From Pseudomonadota bacterium (GTDB lineage: Bacteria > Pseudomonadota > Alphaproteobacteria > Rhodobacterales > Rhodobacteraceae), in assembly GCA_020161615.1 (NCBI GenBank), contig JAIUPD010000006.1:1-64000 (forward strand): a stretch of 64,000 nt of DNA, read 5' to 3'. The position numbers were made by a program, and so were the translations under genes. Shown piece by piece: positions 33,408 to 40,403 of this stretch. The first letter of the stretch is position 1. Each line of letters starts with the position of its first letter. The notes beneath the pieces were generated by a model. It was not told the origin of the DNA. It saw nothing but the letters and a program-made list of their open reading frames with translations, and searched no databases.

Positions 33408-34763
33408 TCAGAACCCCCAGGCCGCGCATTTCCGGTCGATGGTCTTGCGCGAGACACCCAGAAGCCGCGCCGCCTCGCTGCGGTTGTTGCCGGTCAGCTC
33501 AAGCGCCCGCAGGATCTCGCGCCGTTCCAGATCCTCCAGCGGCGTGACAGGGACAGCGCGGGCGGGGGCGCTCAGCGTCTCGATGGGGAAATGGCCGAAG
33601 ATCAGCGAGCGTTCGATGAAATTGCGCAATTCGCGGATATTGCCCGGCCAGTCGTGCCGCAGCAGCGCCGAGCGAAGGGCGGGCGAGAGGTCGAGCTTCG
33701 GCAGCGAATGGGCGGCCGAGATTTCGCTCAGGAACAGCTCGGCCAGTTCCAGGATGTCGGTGCCCCTTTCGCGCAGCGCCGGCATGGCGATCTCGACCAC
33801 CGTGGCGCGGAAATAGAGGTCCTCGCGGAAGGCGCCGCTTTCGACCGCGGGCAGCAGCGGGCGGCTGGATGACAGCACGAAGCGCAGGTCCAGCTGCTGG
33901 TCGCGCTCTGTCCCCACGGGGCGGATCACGCCATCCTCCAGCACGCGGAGCAGCGCGTTTTGCGCCCCGGGGCTGAGTTCGGCAACCTCGTCCAGAAACA
34001 CCGTCCCCCCGGCGGCCGAGGCGAGCAAGCCCTCGCGCGCGTCCTTGGCGCCCGGGAAGGCGCCTGCCGAATGGCCGAAAAGCTCCACCTCGATCAATTC
34101 ATTGGGGATGGAGCCGCATTGGATCGCCACGAACGGCCCGGCGGCCCGGGCCGAGCGCGCGTGCAGATGCCGTGCCGCCACCTCCTTGCCCGACCCGCAG
34201 GGGCCGGTCAGCAGAACCGGAGTCGACACATTCGCCACCCGTTCCAGCAGCGTGCGCACTTCCGACACCGCAGCCGAGGCGCCGACCAGTTCCGTGCGCC
34301 GCCGCTTGCCCAGACCGACCGTCTCCAGCTCGCGCCGCAGAAGCCGGTTCTCGCGCCGGAGCCGCGCGATCTCCAGACAGCGGCGCAGCGCGGTCAGGAT
34401 CTGGTTCGAGCGGAAGGGTTTCAGCACGAAGTCGGACACACCGGCACGGACCGCCTCGATCGCAGTTTCCAGATCGGCATAGGCGGTAATCATGATCGTG
34501 TCGCTGAAACCGCCCTGAAAGCGCTGTTCGGCCAGCCAGTCGAGCCCGCGCTGGCCAGGCATCATGTTGTCCAGCACCATGACATCGTATTGCCGTTGGC
34601 GCAGCAGCCGCGCAGCGGCTTCGGCATGCTCGGCCTCATCGACCCGGCGGCAAAGGGGTTCGAGCGTCTTGACCAGGAAATGGCGCATGCCCGGCTCGTC
34701 ATCGACCACCAGAACGCTGGCACTGGCCAAGGGGTCCTGCCCCGCATTGCTGCCCGCGCTCAT
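33408..34763 (-). CDS. NtrC-family response regulator with degenerate GAFTGA loop
   Basis: About 451 aa from the ATG at 34763, chosen because GGGGGG lies 9 bases upstream (ATG at 34772 has no spacing). The receiver domain has Asp21-Asp22 and phospho-acceptor Asp65 (VMVLDNMMPG). The AAA+ domain carries an unusual Walker A (GPCGSGKE) near residue 186 and Walker B (GGTVFLDEVAEL). A Fis-type helix-turn-helix is at the C-terminus (NNRSEAARLLGVSRKTIDRK). The sigma54-contact loop reads GAFPGA (about 232) instead of GAFTGA. Rhodobacter NtrC and HupR also lack a canonical loop and work with sigma70, so the same may apply here. Confidence 0.9.
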   Translation of the reverse strand: MSAGSNAGQDPLASASVLVVDDEPGMRHFLVKTLEPLCRRVDEAEHAEAAARLLRQRQYDVMVLDNMMPGQRGLDWLAEQRFQGGFSDTIMITAYADLETAIEAVRAGVSDFVLKPFRSNQILTALRRCLEIARLRRENRLLRRELETVGLGKRRRTELVGASAAVSEVRTLLERVANVSTPVLLTGPCGSGKEVAARHLHARSARAAGPFVAIQCGSIPNELIEVELFGHSAGAFPGAKDAREGLLASAAGGTVFLDEVAELSPGAQNALLRVLEDGVIRPVGTERDQQLDLRFVLSSSRPLLPAVESGAFREDLYFRATVVEIAMPALRERGTDILELAELFLSEISAAHSLPKLDLSPALRSALLRHDWPGNIRELRNFIERSLIFGHFPIETLSAPARAVPVTPLEDLERREILRALELTGNNRSEAARLLGVSRKTIDRKCAAWGF

Positions 34764-34959
34764 GACGCCCATCCCCCCGGCTGAGGACCGAACGCTACAG
34801 GCGGTGGCTCGGGCTTGTCCAGCCGTGAGGGGCTTGTGGTGCGGGGATGCGATCTGCGGCCGAAGTTTATTCGCGAAACGGGCTCAAAGGGTCCATTCTT
34901 CAATGCGCATAATCGGACTATTTTGCGCGCCACCTTGACGACTTGTCTTGTGCAGGTTT

Positions 34960-34988
34960 AGTCATGATAAGTTCTCATTATCATGACT
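34960..34988. repeat. Perfect 11-bp inverted repeat with 7-bp spacer (possible recombination core site)
   Basis: AGTCATGATAA and TTATCATGACT flank GTTCTCA. The site is AT-rich against a GC-rich background and lies in the 271-bp gap between the response regulator start and the ccdB 3' end, 620 bp from a tyrosine recombinase gene. The arm-spacer-arm geometry is that of a tyrosine-recombinase crossover site. No T-run follows, arguing against a terminator. An operator is the alternative. Confidence 0.45.
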
Positions 34989-35034
34989 CTTGAACATTGC
35001 CTTGAATCGGCTCAGTCTGGCTGCGCATGGAGGC

Positions 35035-35328
35035 TCAGATGCCGTCGATCAGGATGTCCAGCGCGCGTTTCAGCGCATCGCGATGCGCTGCCAGGCTGCC
35101 GACCCGGTTGCGCAACTCGCGTCCCGGCACGGCGGCGAGTTCTTGCACGCGCACCACCCAGCGCTGCCCCCCGTGCTCGACCAAGGGCGTCAGTCCGGGG
35201 AACGCGGCGTATCGCTCGGCCTCTCGCAACGGTGCGACCACCCGCGAAGCCTCGATACCGATGAGGTCAGTCTGCAGGTCGACGACCAATTGGCCGCCCG
35301 GCAATCGGTACAGGTCGAACTGCGCCAT
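35035..35328 (-). CDS. ccdB: CcdB-family toxin
   Basis: 97 aa, the normal CcdB size (about 100). MAQFDLYRLPGGQLVVDLQTDL and the C-terminal AHRDALKRALDILIDGI (ending in Gly-Ile as in F-plasmid CcdB) are characteristic. CcdB poisons DNA gyrase when the antitoxin decays, killing plasmid-free cells. The ATG overlaps the ccdA stop codon (TGATG), the classical coupling. It sits at the edge of the replication/partition module, consistent with plasmid addiction. Confidence 0.9.
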   Translation of the reverse strand: MAQFDLYRLPGGQLVVDLQTDLIGIEASRVVAPLREAERYAAFPGLTPLVEHGGQRWVVRVQELAAVPGRELRNRVGSLAAHRDALKRALDILIDGI

Positions 35329-35549
35329 CAGAAACCACGATAGCCCGCCAGTGGCAGGCCCTCGTCCTCGACCTCCTGCGCATAGGCGTGCAACGCGGCG
35401 GCATTGGCCTCGCGCCATTGCCGGTTGCGCTCGATCCGCGTCGCTTCGGCAATCGCGGCCTCGGCCAGCCGCGACATGTTCAGCCCCAGCGCGCGTGCGG
35501 ATTGCGCGACCTCGGCATCGAGGGTCAGGTTGACCTTGATACGGGCCAT
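35328..35549 (-). CDS. ccdA: CcdA-family antitoxin
   Basis: 73 aa. The N-terminus MARIKVNLTLDAEVAQSARALG is a ribbon-helix-helix DNA-binding segment. The C-terminal half (ERNRQWREANAAALHAYAQEVE, then ..GLPLAGYRGF) is the CcdB-binding tail. GAGGAGTC lies upstream of the ATG. It would neutralise CcdB and repress its own operon; the 60 bp before the divergent recombinase gene holds the promoter. Confidence 0.92.
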   Translation of the reverse strand: MARIKVNLTLDAEVAQSARALGLNMSRLAEAAIAEATRIERNRQWREANAAALHAYAQEVEDEGLPLAGYRGF

Positions 35550-35609
35550 AAAGACTCCTCTTTCATACGCCTGGACCACCAGTATATTCCATCCGGACGA
35601 CACGGCAAG

Positions 35610-36650
35610 ATGACCCTCCCCCTCCCCGCCCACGCGCAGCTCTCCCCCGCCGATGAACAGGCGTTGACCGAGCTGTTCCGCAAGGGCACGCCGGCCAATA
35701 CCCTGCGCGCGTGGGAGCGCGATCTGGCCTATATCGCGGCCTGGAAGATGACCGCTTTCGGCACCCCGCTCAGCTGGCCCGAGGAGGAGAGCGTCGCCCT
35801 TCGCTTCGTGCTGCATCATGCCGCGGACCTGACCCAGGCGACCGGTCCCGCCCGCACCGTCGCCGAGGCGCTGATCGCGCTCGGCCTCCGGCGCAGCCTT
35901 ACGGCCCCTGCCCCGTCGACGCTGGATCGCCGCATCGCCAGTTGGCGGGCCTTTCACCGGATGCGCAACCTCGCCTCGCCCTTCGAGGCGCCGCTGTTGC
36001 AACAGGCCCGACAGAAGGCCCGCAGGGCCCTGGCCCGTCCCCGCCAGCCGAAATCACCGCGCCCCGTCACCCGTGAGGTTCTGACCGCGCTGCTGGCCAG
36101 TTGCGACGACAGCCTGCGCGGAATCCGCGACCGGGCGATGCTGACGCTGGCCTTCGCCTCGGGCGGGCGCCGGCGGTCCGAAGTGGTGGCGCTGGATCTG
36201 GCCGATGTCGACCTACGGCCCTTCGCTGCCCGGGGGCTGATCTGGCTGCGGCTGCTGGAAACCAAGACCACCGGCAAGGGCGAGGCCCCGCGCCTGCCGC
36301 TCAAGGGTCCCGCCGCCCGCGCGCTGCTGCATTGGATCGAGACGGCGGACCTCGACGATGGCCCCCTATTCCGCCCGGTCTCGCGCAGCGACCGGGTGTT
36401 GAACCGCCGTCTCGCCCCCGACGCGCTGCGGGTCATCCTGCGTCACCGGCTGGCACTGGCCGGCCTGCCCGAGGATTTCGCCACACCGCACGGCCTGCGC
36501 GCGGGGTTTCTGACACAGGCCGCCCTGGACGGCGCCCCGCTGGCCGCGGCCATGGCGCTGAGCCTGCACCGCTCGGCGATCCAGGCGCAGCGCTATTACG
36601 CCGATGTCGAGATCAGTGCCAATCCGGCGACGGATCTGCTGGGGGAATGA
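35610..36650 (+). CDS. Tyrosine recombinase/integrase
   Basis: 346 aa. The N-terminal SAM-like core-binding domain (about residues 10-140) is followed by the catalytic domain with Arg in GGRRRSEVVAL (about 185), Lys in LLETKTTGKG, HGLR (about 293-296), the second His in SLHRSAIQAQ (about 318) and Tyr in QRYYADV (about 328). All catalytic positions are present. Proteins of this type near plasmid rep/par genes usually resolve multimers or drive integration. It is divergent from ccdAB and ends 31 bp before parB (convergent), with a parS-like palindrome between. The inverted repeat at 34960-34988 is a candidate target. Confidence 0.9.
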   Translation: MTLPLPAHAQLSPADEQALTELFRKGTPANTLRAWERDLAYIAAWKMTAFGTPLSWPEEESVALRFVLHHAADLTQATGPARTVAEALIALGLRRSLTAPAPSTLDRRIASWRAFHRMRNLASPFEAPLLQQARQKARRALARPRQPKSPRPVTREVLTALLASCDDSLRGIRDRAMLTLAFASGGRRRSEVVALDLADVDLRPFAARGLIWLRLLETKTTGKGEAPRLPLKGPAARALLHWIETADLDDGPLFRPVSRSDRVLNRRLAPDALRVILRHRLALAGLPEDFATPHGLRAGFLTQAALDGAPLAAAMALSLHRSAIQAQRYYADVEISANPATDLLGE

Positions 36651-36663
36651 TCTCCCAGCGATC

Positions 36664-36679
36664 TGTCCCCGCGGGGACA
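36664..36679. repeat. parS-like palindrome, copy 1 (TGTCCCCGCGGGGACA)
   Basis: Perfect 16-bp palindrome between the ends of the recombinase and parB genes, 1 bp from the parB stop codon. It is identical to copies at 37686, 38072 and 39164. Confidence 0.75.
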
Positions 36680-36680
36680 C

Positions 36681-37766
36681 TCACTGATCGAGCGCCGCGA
36701 AAAAGGCGGCGACGGCCTTTTCCAGCCGCAGCCGGTCGATGGCCGAGAAGTCGCGCGGCAGCCGCAGTTCAACCCGCCCGTCCGAAGCGGTACATTGCGC
36801 GATCTGCGCGCCATGCGCGACCCTGAGCGTGGTCTTGGCGCCGGGCTTGCGGGGTTTGACCTCGCCACCAGTTGGGGGCGCCGCCTCAGGCGTATCGGCA
36901 AGGATCCGCAGCAAGGCCAACTCCCGCTCCGCATCACGATCAGGCTCGGCACGCAGGCGACGGGCCAGGCGATTGACGAAGCCCGGCTCCTTCTCGACCC
37001 GTTTCCACAGCGCCAGACCCAGCGCCCTGGGCATCGCCGGGGCATGGGCCAGTTCCTCGCCCAGGGCGTCGAGCAGCATGGCGAAGTTGCGGATGTAGAT
37101 CCGCTTTTGCCGGTTGGCCGAGGCAAAGAGCGTCTTGATTGCCTCGTCCAGCGACCTGGCCGGACATTCGGGATCGCGCACGTAGGCGCGCGCGAGTTCC
37201 GCCATCTCCGCAAACGAAATGTCCCGCCGCACCAGGTTCTCATCCACCATCCGGCGATAAAGCAGCTCGATCCCCTCGCCCGGCGGCACCAGCCCGGCCG
37301 GGATCGCGGCATAGGCCGAATCGCCGGTCTCGACCAGCAATTCGCGATAGGCCGTGAGCCGGCGGAAGCCCTGAACCAGCTCATATCCCTCGCCGCGCTG
37401 AACGACGCGGATCGGGTTCGACAGACCGATCTCGCGGATCGATTCCTTCAGTTCGTCCAGCTCCTCGTCCCGCTCGGACGAGCGGTCGCGGGTGATCTCG
37501 TCGGCGCGGATCCGGTCCAGCGGGATCAGATCGACCACCAGCCCCAGCTGCCGCAGTCGCACGAATTCATGGGCGAGCGAATCGTTCTCCTGCCGGATCC
37601 GGGCCTCAAGCTCGGCGCGTTCGCGCAAGGCCTCGGCGTTTTCCGAGATGGCCGAGGCCATCGGGCCCCGCCGGCTGGGCGCCTCTGTCCCCGCGGGGAC
37701 AGCAGGTTCGGCCACGGGCGGCGTGTCGCCCGGAAAGCCGATGTCGAAGATGCGCCTCTTGCTCAT
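36681..37766 (-). CDS. parB: ParB-family plasmid partition protein
   Basis: 361 aa. The ParB/Spo0J N-domain is visible: GLSNPIRVVQRGEGYELVQGFRRLTAYREL (box I and the FRR nucleotide-binding patch), ENLVRRDISFAEMA (box II), then a helix-turn-helix region and a C-terminal dimerisation segment (LRLEKAVAAFFAALD). It binds parS centromeres and, with ParA, positions plasmid copies. The coding region itself contains a parS-like palindrome at codons 22-27, read as VPAGT. ATGA overlap couples it to parA. Confidence 0.92.
   Translation of the reverse strand: MSKRRIFDIGFPGDTPPVAEPAVPAGTEAPSRRGPMASAISENAEALRERAELEARIRQENDSLAHEFVRLRQLGLVVDLIPLDRIRADEITRDRSSERDEELDELKESIREIGLSNPIRVVQRGEGYELVQGFRRLTAYRELLVETGDSAYAAIPAGLVPPGEGIELLYRRMVDENLVRRDISFAEMAELARAYVRDPECPARSLDEAIKTLFASANRQKRIYIRNFAMLLDALGEELAHAPAMPRALGLALWKRVEKEPGFVNRLARRLRAEPDRDAERELALLRILADTPEAAPPTGGEVKPRKPGAKTTLRVAHGAQIAQCTASDGRVELRLPRDFSAIDRLRLEKAVAAFFAALDQ
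37686..37701. repeat. parS-like palindrome, copy 2, inside parB
   Basis: TGTCCCCGCGGGGACA, identical to the other three copies, embedded in the parB reading frame in the linker before the conserved ParB domain. Confidence 0.75.
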
Positions 37767-39067
37767 GCCTCACCCCCCATCTGATCCCAGGCGTTGAGCG
37801 CATGGGTGCGGAATTCCTCATAGGCGCGGTCGAAGGACAGCCGCGCCCGACGCCAGGTTTCACGCGTCATCTGCCGGTAGTCGATCTCGTAGATCGAGGA
37901 CAGGAAGCGCCCCGATTGTTCGACCGCGCGGGTCAGCTCGATCGGATGCTCGGCCATGCGGTCGCCGAAGACCTTGCCAAAGGCGTCCTGCATCGCGCGG
38001 TGCAGATCGTTGTTCGGCTCGAACCGGGTCAACAGGAAGCGAACATCGAGGAAAGCCTTTGGCAGGCTGAATGTCCCCGCGGGGACAATGCCGGAAAAGC
38101 GGCTCAGATCCTCCAGCGCCTCGGACAGCTGGCCGATGAAAGAGGTGGTCGAATCGTATTCCCAATAGCCGGGCCCCGAAGGGATATAGAGCAGGTCCGC
38201 CGCGAAGACCGCGTTCATCGACTGGTAGCCGATGGCGGGCGGGCAGTCGAAGATGATCAGGTCATAGCTGTCGGCCGGCAGCTGATCGAGGAACCGCGAC
38301 ACTGCCGCGAAGAAGGACCATTCCGGGTTCAGGTGCCGGTATTGCGCGCTGGCGAATTCCACGAAAGCGGCATTGGCGCAGCTGGGCACGATGTCGATGG
38401 TGGGCCAACTGGTCGGCTTGATGAAATCGGCAAGCCTGAGGTCGGCGAGCCCCATCTCGGTGATCGAGGCGGGCAGCTTGCGCTGGGGCAGGGCGGTGCC
38501 GCTCTGCGCCCCCCGGGCGGAGGAGTTCATGCGCTCCGTCTCACGCGTGAGGTCGCGGGCCATGATGCCCCAGACGGTGAATTCCTCGGCCACGTCCGAC
38601 AGGCCCATCGAATGGCTAAGCGTCGCCTGCGGGTCGAAATCGACCGTCAGCACGCGATAGCCATCCAGCGCCGCAGCATGGGCGAAATGCAGGGCGACGG
38701 TCGATTTCCCGGCACCGCCCTTGAAATTGGCGATGGCCGCGCGCAGCGCCCGCTTGCCCGCCGGACGCGCCGGCAGCAGCGACTGGCGGTTGATGCGCAG
38801 CCGGCGCCGGATCTCGTTGATCTCGTCCAGGGTGAACCAGCGCTGGCGGCCGTCCTCCTCCACCAGACCCTGCGGCAGGGACGGGTCGGCCGCGAGTTTG
38901 CCCCGCAGCGTCGATTGATTCACTTTCAGGATCAGCTCGCCCAGCTCCCAACTGGAAAAGCGGCGCAGGGTCTTCTCATTCTCCGGCGAGAAGGTTTGCT
39001 GGCGAATCCAGCCCTGCATTTTCAAGGATTGCGCCTGCAGGCGCGCCAGGTCTTCGTGTGTGTACAT
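37763..39067 (-). CDS. parA: ParA-family partition ATPase with N-terminal DNA-binding extension
   Basis: 434 aa, the long (P1/RepA-like) ParA type. The N-terminal 100 residues carry a MerR-like helix-turn-helix (FTLDEINEIRRRLRI) expected to bind the par promoter. The deviant Walker A FKGGAGKST is at 115-123, with A' and Walker B (YDLIIFDCPPAIGY) downstream. It drives plasmid segregation with ParB and probably represses the operon. A parS-like palindrome is embedded at about codons 327-332 (VPAGT). The start faces the origin region. Confidence 0.93.
   Translation of the reverse strand: MYTHEDLARLQAQSLKMQGWIRQQTFSPENEKTLRRFSSWELGELILKVNQSTLRGKLAADPSLPQGLVEEDGRQRWFTLDEINEIRRRLRINRQSLLPARPAGKRALRAAIANFKGGAGKSTVALHFAHAAALDGYRVLTVDFDPQATLSHSMGLSDVAEEFTVWGIMARDLTRETERMNSSARGAQSGTALPQRKLPASITEMGLADLRLADFIKPTSWPTIDIVPSCANAAFVEFASAQYRHLNPEWSFFAAVSRFLDQLPADSYDLIIFDCPPAIGYQSMNAVFAADLLYIPSGPGYWEYDSTTSFIGQLSEALEDLSRFSGIVPAGTFSLPKAFLDVRFLLTRFEPNNDLHRAMQDAFGKVFGDRMAEHPIELTRAVEQSGRFLSSIYEIDYRQMTRETWRRARLSFDRAYEEFRTHALNAWDQMGGEA
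38072..38087. repeat. parS-like palindrome, copy 3, inside parA
   Basis: TGTCCCCGCGGGGACA in the C-terminal third of parA, identical to the other copies; the reading frame again gives VPAGT. Confidence 0.75.
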
Positions 39068-39163
39068 GGTCGCTCAACGCTGTTTGCTCGATGACCGGAA
39101 TTTACGCGGAATATCGGAAAACGCAAATCCAGAAGTTCCCCTGAACAACGTTTCGCGCTATTC

Positions 39164-39179
39164 TGTCCCCGCGGGGACA
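39164..39179. repeat. parS-like palindrome, copy 4, upstream of parA
   Basis: TGTCCCCGCGGGGACA, about 100 bp upstream of the parA start; probably serves both as centromere and par promoter element. Confidence 0.75.
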
Positions 39180-39296
39180 CCGTATTGGCCGTTTCCCCTG
39201 TTTCCGAAAGGGTTTCCGCCCCGCGCTGATTCGGACCAGGTGGCAGAAAACGCACCGGGGGCGGCGGGCCGGAATCGTCTCTCCGATTGCCGTTTG

Positions 39297-39371
39297 GGGG
39301 ACAGATCGGGACCGTGTCCGCCGTTTGAGGGGACAAAAGAGCAGCCTTGAGGGGACACCATGGCTGTCCCC
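39297..39371. repeat. GGGGACA repeat cluster
   Basis: GGGGACA occurs at 39297-39303, 39329-39335 and 39351-39357, the last two as TTGAGGGGACA spaced 22 bp apart (two helical turns). An inverted TGTCCCC at 39365-39371 pairs with the third. These equal one arm of the parS-like palindrome. Confidence 0.55.
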
Positions 39372-39457
39372 CAATACCTTTAAACCCGATTTTTCAAATC
39401 TGGTTTTGGGGTCGGATTGGTCCCGGTCACAGAATCGTTGACACCATCGAAACTCCC

Positions 39458-39494
39458 AACGTAAATTCCAGACAAGCTGGGAATAGCGTTGAGA
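39458..39494. repeat. Imperfect inverted repeat in the rep upstream region
   Basis: CAACG...CCAG and CTGG...CGTTG arms around a 5-bp centre, about 110 bp upstream of the rep start. It could be a Rep autoregulation site or an origin element. Confidence 0.4.
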
Positions 39495-39602
39495 TGTCTG
39501 GCAAGACCGCCAACACCTCTACGCCATATCCGGGCAAATGGGCATCAAGACCCGACGAGAGCAGAGCAGCCTCCCCGATCCGGGGACAGCGAAGGGACAG
39601 GC

Positions 39603-40283
39603 ATGAGTACCGTCAGACCATTGGGCAACGGGGCGGCAGCGCGCAAATACGATTTGCTGACCGCGCTGGGGACCATGGGCCTTGCCGCGACACCGGGCGA
39701 ACAGCGGCTGGTGCTGCGTCTCATGGTCGCCATCACCGCCCGCTACAATTGGGCCAGCGACACGCTCGCCGTGGCGCAAAGCGAACTCGCCAAACTCTGG
39801 GCCGTGGACGAACGCACCGTGAAACGCGCCATGGCCGAGTATCGGGCCCGCGGCTGGCTGCGGTTGAAGCGGCAGGCGGCGCGGGGCAGGGTGGCCGAAT
39901 ACGGGCTGGGGATCGAGCGGCTGATGGAGGACACGCGCCCGGTCTGGGCCACGGTCGGCCCCGATTTCGCCGCGCGCCTCACCCCGGCCGAGCCCTCGCC
40001 CACCCCCGATCCCAAGATCGTCCGCTTCCCGCTGCCGGCGACCGAGGGCGTGCTCTGGCCGCGCGTCCTGCAACTCATCGCCGAAAGCGACGGCGACACG
40101 GCGCGCGCCTGGCTGCAGGGGCTGGGCGAGGAGCCGGCGGAGCCCGGCGTCCTGCGGCTCGTGGCGCGGGGGCGCTATCAGGCGAGCTATGTGCGGACCC
40201 ATCTGGCCGGGCGATTGCTGGCCGCGGCCAGGCGTGTCGATCCCGCGATCACCAGCGTCGAGATCGCCTGCGAAACGGCCTGA
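39603..40283 (+). CDS. DnaA-like plasmid replication initiator
   Basis: 226 aa. The first 110 residues form a replication-initiator-like winged helix (TLAVAQSELAKLWAVDERTV, KRAMAEYRARGWLRLKR). The last 80 residues (LWPRVLQLIAESDGDTARAW, then LQGL...GVLRLVARGRYQASYVRTHLAGRLLA) closely follow the DnaA N-terminal domain I pattern. This combination is the DnaA-like replicase type known from Rhodobacteraceae plasmids, distinct from RepABC systems. AGGGACAGGC precedes the ATG, so the ribosome site overlaps a GGGGACA-like repeat. It is divergent from parAB across the origin region. Confidence 0.8.
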   Translation: MSTVRPLGNGAAARKYDLLTALGTMGLAATPGEQRLVLRLMVAITARYNWASDTLAVAQSELAKLWAVDERTVKRAMAEYRARGWLRLKRQAARGRVAEYGLGIERLMEDTRPVWATVGPDFAARLTPAEPSPTPDPKIVRFPLPATEGVLWPRVLQLIAESDGDTARAWLQGLGEEPAEPGVLRLVARGRYQASYVRTHLAGRLLAAARRVDPAITSVEIACETA

Positions 40284-40403
40284 GGCGCGCCGATCCGGTC
40301 AACCCTTCGACAGGACAGTCGAATTGACCTTGTTGCGACGTGCATTCATGTCATCGTACCTGATATCACTCTTTGCGTATCTAGGCGACGGCGGACCCGG
40401 CTC

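Larger units (their letters stand above)
39068..39602. other. Probable plasmid origin (oriV) and par/rep control region
   Basis: No gene is supported in these 535 bp between the divergent parA and rep genes. The region holds parS copy 4, then repeated GGGGACA heptamers at 39297, 39329, 39351 and 39582, an inverted TGTCCCC at 39365, a close match (AGGGACA) near 39592, an AT-rich patch (about 39373-39410) with GATTT-TTC-AAATC, and an imperfect palindrome at 39458-39494. Direct repeats plus AT-rich DNA beside an initiator gene are the usual architecture of an iteron-like origin. Confidence 0.6.

Noticed and set aside
34774-35034. Additional small gene between the response regulator and ccdB
   Set aside because: No frame with a ribosome site or recognisable product was found; only the inverted repeat stands out.
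35035-40283. RepABC replication cassette
   Set aside because: ParA/ParB are divergent from the initiator, no RepC-type protein is present, and the initiator has a DnaA domain-I-like C-terminus.
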